From the NCBI RefSeq assembly GCF_006443095.1, contig NZ_VFWZ01000006.1, forward strand, positions 1 through 64,000: a stretch of 64,000 nt of DNA, in the 5' to 3' direction. Source of the stretch: Aquimarina algicola. GTDB lineage: Bacteria > Bacteroidota > Bacteroidia > Flavobacteriales > Flavobacteriaceae. Positions 49,919 through 60,180 of the stretch are shown one piece after another. The notes below the pieces were generated by a model. It searched no databases and had not been told where the DNA came from. It saw only the letters and a program-made list of their open reading frames with translations. A program made the translations under genes and the position numbers. The stretch's first letter is position 1. Each line of letters starts with the position of its first letter.

Positions 49919-52900
49919 GTGAGTGTGTCTTTAATCTCGCAAACTTTTTCAAAGTCTCTGCCAACTCAGAAACTAGAGAAAGCTATTGCCCAACATCAGG
50001 CAAAAATACATCTACAAGGATTATTAGGTTCTTCATTATCTTTTGCCATTTCCAATACTTTTTCGTCTGTAGAAAAGCCTTTTTTATGCATTTTTAATGA
50101 TAAAGAAGAAGCTGCCTATTACCTTAATGATCTTGAGCAATTGCTTGGTGACAAAAATGTATTATTCTATCCCGGCAGTTATCGCCGACCTTATCAAATA
50201 GAAGAAACTGACAATGCTAATGTGCTGTTGCGAGCAGAAGTATTAAATAGAATCAACTCGCGTAAAAAACCTGCATTGATCATTACATATCCCGATGCCT
50301 TATTTGAAAAAGTAGTTACACGCAAAGAATTAGAAAAAAATACTTTAAAGATAGGGGTTAACGATACCTTATCACTGGATTTTGTAAATGAAGTGCTTTT
50401 TGAATATCATTTTCAACGAGTAGATTTTGTAACCGAACCTGGTGAATTCTCTGTACGTGGTGGTATCGTAGATGTGTTTTCGTTTAGTAACGATCAACCC
50501 TATCGTATTGAGTTTTTTGGTGATGAAGTGGATAGTATCAGAACCTTTGATGTAGAAACACAACTCTCTACAGATCAAATCAAAAAGATTACGATCATCC
50601 CAAATGTAGAAAACAAAGCCATGCAAGAAACCCGAGAAAGTTTCTTAAAATACATTTCAAGCAAAACCATTGTTTTTACCAAAGATATTGATTTACTATC
50701 GGCTCGACTTGATAAAAATTTTGAGAAAGCGCAACAAACTTTTGAAACGCTTTCTAAAGAGATCAAACACAGTTCTCCCGAAGAACTTTTTGCTACTGCC
50801 TCCCTTATCAAAAAGCAATTACTCGATTTTACTTTGCTCGAAATTGGAGACCGCCCTGTGACCAAAGCAGAATATGCAGTAAAATACAATACCAAACCCC
50901 AACCCTCTTTTAATAAACAATTTGATCTCTTGATCAACAACCTCAACGAGAATCATGATCAAGGATATAAGAACTATATTTTTTGTGTAAGCCAACAACA
51001 AGCTAAACGTTTTCATGATATTTTTGATGATGCTGATCTTGATGTAAAACAGTATGAAACTGTAGTTTTCTCAGCTTTTCAAGGTTTTATTGATCATGAT
51101 CAAAAAATTGCATGCTACACAGATCATCAAATTTTTGAACGATACCACAAGTTTACGCTCAAGAATGGATATGCAAAAAAACAAGCCATTACCCTCAAAG
51201 AATTAACCAATCTAGAAGTGGGTGATTATGTTACACATATTGATCACGGAATCGGAAAATTTGGAGGTTTACAAAAAATTGATGTTGAAGGTAAACAACA
51301 AGAAGCCATCAAATTGATTTATGGAGAACGAGATGTACTATACCTAAGTATTCATTCTCTACACAAAATATCAAAATATAATGGCAAAGATGGTAGAGCC
51401 CCACAAATTTATAAATTAGGTTCTAAAGCCTGGAAAACACTAAAACAAAAGACCAAAGCCCGGGTAAAACATATTGCTTTTAATCTTATTCAGTTATACG
51501 CAAAGCGAAAATTACAAAAAGGATTTCAATATGCACCCGATAGCTATTTACAACATGAGCTCGAAGCTTCGTTTATCTATGAAGACACTCCCGATCAAAG
51601 TACTGCTACAGAAGCTGTAAAAGCTGATATGGAAAGTGAACGCCCTATGGATCGATTGATCTGTGGTGATGTAGGTTTTGGTAAAACCGAAGTTGCTATA
51701 AGAGCTGCTTTTAAGGCAGTAGACAATGGCAAACAAGTAGCAATACTTGTCCCCACAACGATTCTTGCATTTCAACATGCAAAAACATTTAGAGAACGAC
51801 TCAAAGATTTTCCGGTGACGGTAGATTATGTAAACCGTTTTCGTACTGCAAAACAAAAACGAGAAACACTCGAAAACCTTGAAGCAGGCAAAGTAGATAT
51901 TATTATTGGCACACATCAATTGGTTAACAAAAATGTAAAATTCAAAGACTTAGGATTACTTGTTATTGATGAGGAGCAAAAATTTGGAGTATCGGTCAAA
52001 GACAAGCTCAAAACAATCAAAGAAAATGTAGATACACTAACACTCACCGCTACACCAATCCCAAGAACATTACAATTCAGCCTTATGGCAGCACGGGATT
52101 TATCAACCATTACCACGCCTCCACCAAACCGATATCCTATAGAAACCAATGTGATACGGTTTAGTGAAGAAACAATTAGAGACGCGGTAAGTTATGAGAT
52201 ACAACGAGGTGGACAGGTATTTTTTATTCATAACAGAATCGAAAATATCAAAGAGGTTGCGGGGATGATTCAACGGGTAGTACCTGATGCAAAAATAGGA
52301 GTTGGTCATGGTCAAATGGAAGGCAAAAAATTAGAAAGTCTTATGCTTTCTTTTATGAAAGGTGAGTTTGATGTACTTGTCTCGACAACAATTATAGAAA
52401 GTGGGCTTGATGTACCTAATGCAAACACTATTTTTATCAATAATGCCAATAATTTTGGAGTATCAGACTTACATCAGATGCGTGGCCGTGTCGGACGAAG
52501 TAATAAAAAAGCATTTTGCTACTTTATCACTCCACCATACTCTGCCATGACTGAAGATGCCCGTAAGCGTATTACTGCTCTAGAACAATTCTCTGAATTG
52601 GGTAGCGGTTTTAATATTGCAATGAAAGACTTAGAAATAAGAGGTGCAGGTGATTTATTAGGTGGTGAACAAAGTGGTTTTATTAATGAAATCGGATTTG
52701 ATACTTATCAAAAAATACTCAATGAAGCGATAGAAGAACTTAAAGAAAACGAATTTAAGGAGTTATATGAAGAGGAAGAAGGCGAAAAAGTATACCTAAA
52801 AGACACACAAATCGATACTGACTTTGAACTATTATTTCCAGATAATTACATTAATAATATTACAGAGCGCCTTAATCTCTATACAGAACTTAATAGCGTC

Positions 52901-53278
52901 AAAGACGAAGAAGGGCTTCAAGAGTATGAAAAAAGACTTATTGATCGCTTTGGAGAACTACCAGATCAAGCAACAGATTTACTAAATTCTGTTCGAATCA
53001 AATGGATTGCTACTTCAATAGGAATAGAGAAAATAATCCTTAAACAAGATAGAATGATTGGATACTTTATAAGCGATCAACAATCTGATTTTTATCAAAG
53101 TCCAATTTTCTCAAAAGTACTACAGTACGTACAAAAGCATCCCGGGAAATGTAAAATGAAAGAGAAAGATACCCGAAACGGACTACGATTATTACTCACT
53201 TTTGAAAATATCAACACAGTAAATAAAGCCTTAAAAGTCTTGCAACCTTTACAAAATAAAACCGAAACAGTTTCTTGA
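49919..53278 (+). CDS. mfd: Transcription-repair coupling factor
   Basis: 1119 residues from a GTG at 49919. UvrB-homology region (~20-290, PGSYRRPYQIEETDNANVLL, EFSVRGGIVDVFSF), RNA-polymerase interaction domain (GDYVTHIDHGIGKFGGL ~420-480), then the SF2 translocase with Walker A CGDVGFGKTEVA, DEEQ Walker B, LTATPIPRT and QMRGRVGRS, and a C-terminal TRCF domain. Mfd removes RNA polymerase stalled at DNA lesions and recruits UvrA. Monocistronic as far as visible, with 56 bp to the immunity gene. Confidence 0.97.
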   Translation: MSVSLISQTFSKSLPTQKLEKAIAQHQAKIHLQGLLGSSLSFAISNTFSSVEKPFLCIFNDKEEAAYYLNDLEQLLGDKNVLFYPGSYRRPYQIEETDNANVLLRAEVLNRINSRKKPALIITYPDALFEKVVTRKELEKNTLKIGVNDTLSLDFVNEVLFEYHFQRVDFVTEPGEFSVRGGIVDVFSFSNDQPYRIEFFGDEVDSIRTFDVETQLSTDQIKKITIIPNVENKAMQETRESFLKYISSKTIVFTKDIDLLSARLDKNFEKAQQTFETLSKEIKHSSPEELFATASLIKKQLLDFTLLEIGDRPVTKAEYAVKYNTKPQPSFNKQFDLLINNLNENHDQGYKNYIFCVSQQQAKRFHDIFDDADLDVKQYETVVFSAFQGFIDHDQKIACYTDHQIFERYHKFTLKNGYAKKQAITLKELTNLEVGDYVTHIDHGIGKFGGLQKIDVEGKQQEAIKLIYGERDVLYLSIHSLHKISKYNGKDGRAPQIYKLGSKAWKTLKQKTKARVKHIAFNLIQLYAKRKLQKGFQYAPDSYLQHELEASFIYEDTPDQSTATEAVKADMESERPMDRLICGDVGFGKTEVAIRAAFKAVDNGKQVAILVPTTILAFQHAKTFRERLKDFPVTVDYVNRFRTAKQKRETLENLEAGKVDIIIGTHQLVNKNVKFKDLGLLVIDEEQKFGVSVKDKLKTIKENVDTLTLTATPIPRTLQFSLMAARDLSTITTPPPNRYPIETNVIRFSEETIRDAVSYEIQRGGQVFFIHNRIENIKEVAGMIQRVVPDAKIGVGHGQMEGKKLESLMLSFMKGEFDVLVSTTIIESGLDVPNANTIFINNANNFGVSDLHQMRGRVGRSNKKAFCYFITPPYSAMTEDARKRITALEQFSELGSGFNIAMKDLEIRGAGDLLGGEQSGFINEIGFDTYQKILNEAIEELKENEFKELYEEEEGEKVYLKDTQIDTDFELLFPDNYINNITERLNLYTELNSVKDEEGLQEYEKRLIDRFGELPDQATDLLNSVRIKWIATSIGIEKIILKQDRMIGYFISDQQSDFYQSPIFSKVLQYVQKHPGKCKMKEKDTRNGLRLLLTFENINTVNKALKVLQPLQNKTETVS

Positions 53279-53622
53279 TCATATAATATCAAAATTACGC
53301 ACGTATCTGTTTTTTGCAGTTTTTTTCATTTTGTGAATCTATTATTATGAATTGAAAACAAGAATACGAATCCATCGCAAAGTGACCATTAATGTTAAAA
53401 AGATATTATATTTGGCATTAATCATAACCTGAATACAAATTATTTCTGGCTAAACACAAAAAGTATCAATCTTTCTAAAAGCCTATGTTTATTGATTTGT
53501 CGGGCTAATGTCGGGTGAAATACAGACTAAAAAATTTGAGAACCTATTTCTGAAAACTAATATTGATGAACAATTCAACAACAACTTCTCACTCTAATGA
53601 GAATCAAAAAAATGTATTCGTC

Positions 53623-54465
53623 ATGAAACAACCAGAATTAGGTCAAAAGATTTCTGAACTTAGAAAATCAAGAGGATTAACCCAAGAAGAACTAGTAGAA
53701 CAATGTAATATAAGTGTTCGAACAATACAGCGCATAGAAGCGGGTGAAGTATCACCAAGAAGTTATACGATAAAAACAATATTATCAGTATTAGACTACG
53801 GTTTAGATCAAATTAAATCTGAAGAATCCAAAGTATCTCAAGAATTTAAAAAACTCTTCTTACTTGAAATTGACAATCAAAAAGAAGCTAGTTTTTTAAA
53901 TCGCCAATTAACCATAGCATGGATAAGCGGCATTGTTTATTTTGTGCTGGGGTTTGGTGAGCTTATCTTTGATTATTATAGGCATTTTGAGGAGGATATG
54001 ATTGTTGGTAATACAGTATACAGTACCTTTAAACTCATTATTCTTACTTCTATTATTCTATTTATGAGAGGGTTTATACTCTCAGGAAAAATCTTCAAAA
54101 ACTACTTACTTAGAATTATTGCATTTGTGATGATATGTATTGGTGTCCTCTTTTACATTTATGATATCATGTCTTTGTATTTTGGAGAATTTAATACCGA
54201 AATAATATTGGGTGCACAAGCGATTACTTATGGAGTGATTGGAGTTTTATTTGGAATTTCAATCATACGTTTACAAAATGCCATAGGAACTGTTGCAAAG
54301 GTCACCGGAATTTTTGAAATCACAACCTATGCCTGTATGCTTACTATTATATTGGCTTTTTTAGGATATATTCTCTTAACACCTACCATTATTTTAGAAG
54401 TTATTGTGCTTTATAAAGTGTCACAAATGCTAAAAGCAAAGCAAAAAGAACTTCATCTTTCATAA
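53623..54465 (+). CDS. XRE-family HTH membrane protein
   Basis: About 280 residues from the ATG at 53623 (MKQPELGQKISELRKSRGLT). An earlier ATG at 53563 adds a 20-residue Asn/Ser-rich tail. N-terminal HTH (LTQEELVEQCNISVRTIQRIEAG, ~18-45) followed by about five membrane helices from residue ~95. This cytoplasmic HTH plus membrane C-terminus layout is frequent in Flavobacteriia. Signal unknown. It lies 90 bp before the beta-lactamase-family gene on the same strand, which it may regulate. Confidence 0.8.
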   Translation: MKQPELGQKISELRKSRGLTQEELVEQCNISVRTIQRIEAGEVSPRSYTIKTILSVLDYGLDQIKSEESKVSQEFKKLFLLEIDNQKEASFLNRQLTIAWISGIVYFVLGFGELIFDYYRHFEEDMIVGNTVYSTFKLIILTSIILFMRGFILSGKIFKNYLLRIIAFVMICIGVLFYIYDIMSLYFGEFNTEIILGAQAITYGVIGVLFGISIIRLQNAIGTVAKVTGIFEITTYACMLTIILAFLGYILLTPTIILEVIVLYKVSQMLKAKQKELHLS

Positions 54466-54555
54466 TTCATTTTTCGACTTTTTAAAAAATCTATAATTCA
54501 TCAAATTATACTTGATGAACAAGACATCTATGTCTAAATTTTAACATCTATTGCC

Positions 54556-55743
54556 ATGAAAAAAATCTATATAACACTCATAGTTTGCACATTATTGATC
54601 CTAAGTTATTTTTTATTCCAACCTATTTTTGATTATACTACAGGATGGATGAATCTTCCCAAAGAAACCAATCAATTAGCCATAAAGCATCCTGATGCCA
54701 GATCTAAAAAAGCAGATGATACACTAAAAGAAATTTATAAAGATCTCAAAAGTCCTGCAGTATCAATAGCTGTAAGCTCCAATGAAGGAATCATCTGGTC
54801 AAATGCTATCGGTTATCAAGATGTTCAACATAAAATTGCTGCTACTACCGACACAAAATTCAGAATCGGAAGTTCTTCTAAAGCAGTAACTTCCTTAGGT
54901 ATTGGAGTACTTCTGGAAAATCAAAATTTAAATTTAGATGCAACAGTGAATGACTTTGTACCATATGCCAGTCAAAACCTTAAGTCTATCAAATTGAAAG
55001 AATTGGCATCTCATACCTCGGGAATTCGTAATTATAAGACTTGCTTTTGTTTTCCGATATGGGAATATTACAATAACGATGAGTATGCTAATGTAGAAGA
55101 AAGTGTTGCTATTTTTAATGGAGATGATTTATTATTTACTCCTGGATCAAGTTTTAGCTACAGTTCTTATAATTATACACTACTAAGCGCAATGATTGAA
55201 GGTGCTTCTAAAACCAGTTTTGAACATTTTATGACTGAAAATGTATTCAAACCTCTAAAAATAAAGGATATTCTTTTTGAAAAAGAAAGTATTAGCTCAC
55301 CAACTATTTCAACATTTTATGAAGTAGAAGGTGTAAAAACCAAAGCATCTTTTAAAATAAACAACAGCAACAAATGGTCAGGAGGTGGGTTAATCGCTAC
55401 TCCGTCGAGTCTGGTTACCTTAGGAAAAGCATTACTTAATCATGAACTTTTTTCAGAACAAACCACAACATCTTTATTAAAACCTGTACCATTGACTAAT
55501 GGAGAAATAAATAAACAAAATTATGCAATAGGATGGCGTAATGATACTGTAGTTGATAAATTGGGTGCAAATACTCAAACACAAATTTTACATCATGGAG
55601 GTACCGCTTTGGGGGCTACTTCTTTATTGATTTTATTTCCAGAACACCAATTGTCAATTTCTATATTAATGAACAGAAGTGGATCTTCATCAGCATTATT
55701 TGATCATGCATATAAAATCGCAAAACTATTTATTGAGAATTAA
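54556..55743 (+). CDS. Beta-lactamase-family serine hydrolase
   Basis: 395 residues with an N-terminal anchor or signal (ITLIVCTLLILSYFLF). Active-site motif SxxK in IGSSSKAVTSLG (~Ser 114), second motif Y-x-N-like in YSSYNYTLLSAMIEG, and a HHGGTALGAT element in place of KTG. These fit class C beta-lactamase/DD-peptidase-like esterases. Periplasmic. Substrate not predictable; true beta-lactam resistance is unlikely to be its main role. Confidence 0.85.
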   Translation: MKKIYITLIVCTLLILSYFLFQPIFDYTTGWMNLPKETNQLAIKHPDARSKKADDTLKEIYKDLKSPAVSIAVSSNEGIIWSNAIGYQDVQHKIAATTDTKFRIGSSSKAVTSLGIGVLLENQNLNLDATVNDFVPYASQNLKSIKLKELASHTSGIRNYKTCFCFPIWEYYNNDEYANVEESVAIFNGDDLLFTPGSSFSYSSYNYTLLSAMIEGASKTSFEHFMTENVFKPLKIKDILFEKESISSPTISTFYEVEGVKTKASFKINNSNKWSGGGLIATPSSLVTLGKALLNHELFSEQTTTSLLKPVPLTNGEINKQNYAIGWRNDTVVDKLGANTQTQILHHGGTALGATSLLILFPEHQLSISILMNRSGSSSALFDHAYKIAKLFIEN

Positions 55744-55818
55744 AAACTATATTCTGCTTCATCTAGTATTCTAATATCAATTTCTTTAAAACCTCAAAAA
55801 AAAAATAATGCTAGACAA

Positions 55819-55859
55819 CCGGGGGAGGAATAAAACCGAGTTTCTGATGTATCCCCCGG
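55819..55859. repeat. Inverted repeat in a convergent gap
   Basis: CCGGGGGA (55819-55826) pairs with TCCCCCGG (55852-55859). It lies between two converging genes, so it may terminate one or both, though no long T-run follows. Confidence 0.55.
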
Positions 55860-55954
55860 AAATCTAACATACTTTGAAAGGAATTATGATGTATTACCAA
55901 TTATAGATGTATGAACTTGCTGTAGTTTACATCTAAATAATGTCTTCCTGATAT

Positions 55955-56884
55955 TTATAATTTGATTTTACGAAGTCCCCCGATTCCTGTGTATTCTGAT
56001 ATATATAATGTTTTGGTATACTTATTTGAAGAAATTCCGTTTGGATTACTAAGTGAAGCTTCTAGCAAAGGTCCATCGACTTGTGCTGCCTCTCCGTTGC
56101 CTGCCAAAATTTCTATTTCGCCGGTCATCGATACTTTATAGATATAATTTACTGCAATTCCTGTTGCGTATATTACATCATTGATTACTGTTATATATCC
56201 TATCCCAAAATTTTGAATCACAATATCAGGGATATTTGCAATCAAAGAAATCTCTCCGTTACTACTTATTTTATAAATATCTGCTGTTATAAAATTTGCC
56301 ACAATTACATTTCCTTGACTATCCAAATCTATTCCTACTCCCCCGGCTAGTCTTGGGTCATTTGCCAAAACAATCACTTCGCCATCACGTGTAATTTTAT
56401 GTACTGTAGGTGCTGTATAATTTGATATATATAAATTATCTTGAGCATCTATCGTCATACTACTTGGCCATCCATCTATAGCAGCAATTACTTTTCGATC
56501 TCCGTTTGGCGCAATTCTTAATACTTCTCCTCTAATCGTGTTGTTATCATTATTGACATACAGGTTTCCTCTAGAATCCTTGGCTGTTCCCATTGGGCCG
56601 GATAATCCCTGTATCGTATCTAAAATTTTACCTCTTGGTGATACTTTAAAAACTCGAGTACCACTACCTCCTGTATTTACAAATCTACCATACTCAGAAA
56701 TATAAATAAATCCTTTTCGATCTACAGATACAGCTCCATTTGCAGCAAAATCACTAATTAAAGTTTCTATCTCTGGATCAGGAGTAACACCATCACCATA
56801 ACACGATGATAAACATACTGAAATACAAAACAAAAAAAATGACCCTACTATTACTGATAAACTATTTTTTAAAAATGATTTCAT
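55955..56884 (-). CDS. NHL-type beta-propeller lipoprotein (copy 1 of a tandem pair)
   Basis: 309 residues. Lipoprotein signal ending CLSSCYGDG. Repeated propeller blades of the type GIDLDSQGNVIVANF, MTIDAQDNLYISNY and AKDSRGNLYVNND, each D-x-x-G-N-hydrophobic-Y/V. NHL or SMP-30-like propeller, outward-facing lipoprotein, ligand unknown. It shares over half of its residues with the gene just upstream and has the same length, so it arose by tandem duplication. 24-bp gap, likely one operon. Confidence 0.8.
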   Translation of the reverse strand: MKSFLKNSLSVIVGSFFLFCISVCLSSCYGDGVTPDPEIETLISDFAANGAVSVDRKGFIYISEYGRFVNTGGSGTRVFKVSPRGKILDTIQGLSGPMGTAKDSRGNLYVNNDNNTIRGEVLRIAPNGDRKVIAAIDGWPSSMTIDAQDNLYISNYTAPTVHKITRDGEVIVLANDPRLAGGVGIDLDSQGNVIVANFITADIYKISSNGEISLIANIPDIVIQNFGIGYITVINDVIYATGIAVNYIYKVSMTGEIEILAGNGEAAQVDGPLLEASLSNPNGISSNKYTKTLYISEYTGIGGLRKIKL

Positions 56885-56908
56885 GATTATATATTTAGTA
56901 TTGATTGA

Positions 56909-57838
56909 TTAATATTTTAATTTTATTTTTCTTACTGATCCTGAACCTCCAAATTCTGAAATATAAAGAGCCCTTTCGTATTTATCAGAGGTAATCCCAT
57001 TAGGACCATTAAATGATGCTTCTTCTATTGGACCATCTATAGTTGCCGCATCTCCCGTACCGGCAAATTCTTCGACTTTACCATCTTGTAGTGAAACCCT
57101 AAAAATTTTATTTACGGCTATGCCAGTAGCAAATACTGAATTACCGACAACCGTAGAATATCCAATACCAAAACCATTTACAACAATATCCGGAATTGTC
57201 GCTACCAAAGAAACTGAACCATCTGTGCTTATTGATAAGATATCTGCTGTACTAAAATTGCTAACCACAAGGTTACCTTTACGATCAAAATCGATCCCTA
57301 CACATCCTGCTAATCTTGGATCAGAAGCGTATACTGAAACTTCACCATCCGGAGTAATTTTATGTACTGTTGGAGTAGCAAAATTAGAGACATAAATATT
57401 ATTCTTATAATCAAGTGTAAGTCCGCTTGGCCACCCATCTATAGTAGCTAAAACGATACGGTCTCCATTCGGAGTAACTTTAAGCACATCTCCTCTAGCA
57501 GTATTATTGGCATTATTTACATAAAAATTACCTTGATTATCTATTGCATTTCCTAATGGACCTATTAGTCCTGTTATAAATTCAGAGACATCTCCTTGTT
57601 TATTTATTTTTAAAATTCGGGTTCCGTTACCACCTGTATTTTCAAACTGGCCATACTCAGATACAAATACATTTCCTCTCCTATCTACGCTTACCGCATC
57701 GTTACCTGCAAAATCAGAAACAACTGTTTCTACTTCTACATCAGGATCGATACCATCGCCATGACAAGAGGATAAAATTGTGCAGAAAGCGACTGCAATA
57801 CAAAAGATAAATGCTTTGATTTTGGTACTTCGTTTCAT
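56909..57838 (-). CDS. NHL-type beta-propeller lipoprotein (copy 2 of a tandem pair)
   Basis: 309 residues. Signal ending ILSSCHGDGIDPD, then the same blades as its neighbour (GIDFDRKGNLVVSNF, LTLDYKNNIYVSNF, AIDNQGNFYVNNA). The two copies align end to end without gaps, and the KITPDGEVSV / KITRDGEVIV and GWPSGLT / GWPSSMT words show recent divergence. The AraC-type regulator upstream on the same strand may control the pair. Confidence 0.8.
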   Translation of the reverse strand: MKRSTKIKAFIFCIAVAFCTILSSCHGDGIDPDVEVETVVSDFAGNDAVSVDRRGNVFVSEYGQFENTGGNGTRILKINKQGDVSEFITGLIGPLGNAIDNQGNFYVNNANNTARGDVLKVTPNGDRIVLATIDGWPSGLTLDYKNNIYVSNFATPTVHKITPDGEVSVYASDPRLAGCVGIDFDRKGNLVVSNFSTADILSISTDGSVSLVATIPDIVVNGFGIGYSTVVGNSVFATGIAVNKIFRVSLQDGKVEEFAGTGDAATIDGPIEEASFNGPNGITSDKYERALYISEFGGSGSVRKIKLKY

Positions 57839-57917
57839 AATTTAATTGTTTAAGTTATGAGCTCAAAGTATTGCAGAAAATAGTATAAATCGACGTTTTG
57901 GATCGTCTCGAACTTAT

Positions 57918-59039
57918 TTATGAGAGTACTTGCATTTGTTTGATGTAGTTACTGGGGGTATCATTCATCTCTAATTTAAAAGCTTTATTAAAAGTCGACT
58001 TCGAATTAAACCCAACTTCAATAGAAATGGCAAGAATTGTATGATCAAGATGTTCTCTATTCTCAATTTTTTTCAAAAACTCTTGTATTCGATAGCGATT
58101 TATATAATCATAAAAATTACTATCTAATACGGTATTCAAATACCATGATATATTATGTGTTGAAGTATCTAAACGTTCGGAGAGGTAACGTAATGTCAAA
58201 TCAGGTTTTAAAAAAAGCTTTTCATTCTCCATTACATATTTTAAATCTCTTTTCAGATTCTTAATTTGATCCTGTGGTAATCTTTTTTGCGGCTTAACTT
58301 TTATTTTTTCAAAAGATATCCTAAAAAGCTCAGGCTCTTTCAGACTATAATAACCAATGATAAAAATAAAGATAGAAATACTACCCCATACAGTATTATA
58401 ATTTATAAATTTTACAGCGTAATTAAAGAAGTTTATAGAAATAAAACTGACAATCCAAAAAAGAATAAACACGCCAATAGCAATCTGAAAAAACTTAAGA
58501 AAAGAAACCAAATTCTGTTGAAAAGAAACTTTGTTTTTCTGTTCTTTTGAATATCTATTTAGTAACCCAACGTTCAAAATCCAATAATATATATTTGATA
58601 AAAGCCCAAGACCTTCTACAATAATAAAAGGAATTGTAAAGTACCCGAGAGCATATTGTTCTTCAAATTGTGTTGTTGTAAGAATCAATATATAAGTTGC
58701 AAAAATCACTTGTACTACTGCTGGTATGTAATGATATAACGGAAGTTGAAATCGAGTTTGTTGTGAAAATAACAATCGCCTAAAATAAATAGTACACAAA
58801 GGACCAAAAAGAAATATTACTGTATCAATAAGAATAGTAAACTGAAATAATCTAACAGTGAGATATTTAAAGAAAATCATCCTTCCCAAAAGCATTAGTA
58901 CAGCCATTATTAATATAATAGACAATACTTTGTTTGCTGGTCGATTTTTATTTTTAATAATCTGAATTGTAATCGCCAGAAACACTCCTTGGCTAATGCC
59001 AAAAAACAAAATAAGGTCTAAAAATTCGAAAGATTGCAT
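57918..59039 (-). CDS. Membrane AraC-family transcriptional regulator
   Basis: 373 residues. About seven membrane helices fill residues 5-250, then a cytoplasmic linker (KIKVKPQKRLPQDQIKNLKR) and a C-terminal AraC HTH (LTLRYLSERLDTSTHNISWY, then ILAISIEVGFNSKSTFNKAF). A 7TM sensor fused to AraC is common in Flavobacteriia. It ends 79 bp upstream of the propeller-lipoprotein pair on the same strand, which suggests that pair as its target. Confidence 0.85.
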   Translation of the reverse strand: MQSFEFLDLILFFGISQGVFLAITIQIIKNKNRPANKVLSIILIMAVLMLLGRMIFFKYLTVRLFQFTILIDTVIFLFGPLCTIYFRRLLFSQQTRFQLPLYHYIPAVVQVIFATYILILTTTQFEEQYALGYFTIPFIIVEGLGLLSNIYYWILNVGLLNRYSKEQKNKVSFQQNLVSFLKFFQIAIGVFILFWIVSFISINFFNYAVKFINYNTVWGSISIFIFIIGYYSLKEPELFRISFEKIKVKPQKRLPQDQIKNLKRDLKYVMENEKLFLKPDLTLRYLSERLDTSTHNISWYLNTVLDSNFYDYINRYRIQEFLKKIENREHLDHTILAISIEVGFNSKSTFNKAFKLEMNDTPSNYIKQMQVLS

Positions 59040-59098
59040 GTATACTATTTCTTTTTTTGATATAAGAAGTAAAAAACCTTTGGAGCAAGCCTACAAGT

Positions 59099-59170
59099 CA
59101 TTTACAGGAAATTGATTTCTGATTTCGAGGTAAGCCTCCGGGCATTTAAATCTCGATTATCGAGTAAAAC
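59099..59170. repeat. Dispersed intergenic repeat, copy 2
   Basis: 72 bp matching 27560-27631 at most positions. ATTTACAGGAAA, the hairpin GAGGTAAGCCTC and the palindrome CTCGATTATCGAG are clearest in this copy, and paired bases differ from copy 1 in a way that keeps stems (CTC versus TTC against GAGG). Confidence 0.8.
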
Positions 59171-59257
59171 TATCGTAATACCTTCAATTTTTCGACCGAA
59201 TGGATCGATTCGCACGTGTAAAATGATAAATTTTCTCCTAAAAATATTTCTTCTGTA

Positions 59258-60157
59258 CTATCTATGCAAATCATATGTGTTCGCTTTACTTATTTTATAC
59301 AACACCTCTAACTCTTCAGATAAAAGTGGGATTGTCTGTAATGTTGCTAAACATTCTTCTAATTGATGAGCTGTTCTTATTCCCAAAACAGCAGAAGTTA
59401 TAGTAGGTTGTTGAATTACAAATTGTAATGCAGTATTACAAATAGTTTTGTTTGTGGCAATTGATATTTGCGTAAGCTTATCGATAACTTTTTTAGTCTC
59501 TGTAGTATTGTAATCCAGATATTCTTTGGCAGGTTTTCCGGCAAGTATTCCTTTTGCTAATCCTCCTCTTGCCAATACACCTATATTATGATCATATAAT
59601 AATTGCAGACACTCTTCTTCTGCCCTTCGATCCAAGAGACTATATTGCATCATAACACTTACCATATTTGATTGCTTTACATACTCTTTTATCACATTAG
59701 GACGTATGGATGAAATCCCATAATATCTGATTTTACCCTCTCTTTTTAATATCTCAAAAGCTTCAATCGTTTCGTCAATAGGATCATCAATCGTTCCGCC
59801 ATGTAATTGATAAAGGTCAATATAATCGGTTTGCAATCTTTTCAAACTATCTTCTACAGCCTTAAGAATATAGGACTTTCTAGGATTCCAATCCCAGTTT
59901 TTACCATCTTCTCTAATTTGGTTTCCTACTTTTGTAGCGATGATAACATCCTTACGGAAATTTTTTATCGATCGTCCCAATACTTCCTCATTATATCCAT
60001 TTTGATATAAATCAGCAGTATCAAAATAATTAATTCCTTTTTCAAAAGCGTTGTGAATTAATCGTTCTGAAGTGCTAAAATCCTCTTTAAGTGACATGCA
60101 ACCAAACGATAATTCACTCACAAACAATTCTGATACTCCTAATTGATTGTATTTCAT
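59258..60157 (-). CDS. Aldo/keto reductase
   Basis: 299 residues. Catalytic tetrad: Asp in NYFDTADLYQNG, Tyr in the same motif, Lys in IIATKVGNQ, His in YQLHGGT. NADPH site near the end (ITSAVLGIRTAHQLEECLA). It resembles the bacterial group acting on small aldehydes or ketones. Substrate unknown. It precedes yraN-like and LD-carboxypeptidase genes on the same strand. Confidence 0.9.
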   Translation of the reverse strand: MKYNQLGVSELFVSELSFGCMSLKEDFSTSERLIHNAFEKGINYFDTADLYQNGYNEEVLGRSIKNFRKDVIIATKVGNQIREDGKNWDWNPRKSYILKAVEDSLKRLQTDYIDLYQLHGGTIDDPIDETIEAFEILKREGKIRYYGISSIRPNVIKEYVKQSNMVSVMMQYSLLDRRAEEECLQLLYDHNIGVLARGGLAKGILAGKPAKEYLDYNTTETKKVIDKLTQISIATNKTICNTALQFVIQQPTITSAVLGIRTAHQLEECLATLQTIPLLSEELEVLYKISKANTYDLHR

Positions 60158-60180
60158 AGATAATATTGTTTTAGAAATAA

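Noticed and set aside
54556..55743. Antibiotic-resistance beta-lactamase
   Set aside because: SxxK is present but the third motif is HGG-like rather than KTG, and the neighbours do not suggest resistance. A general serine hydrolase call is safer.
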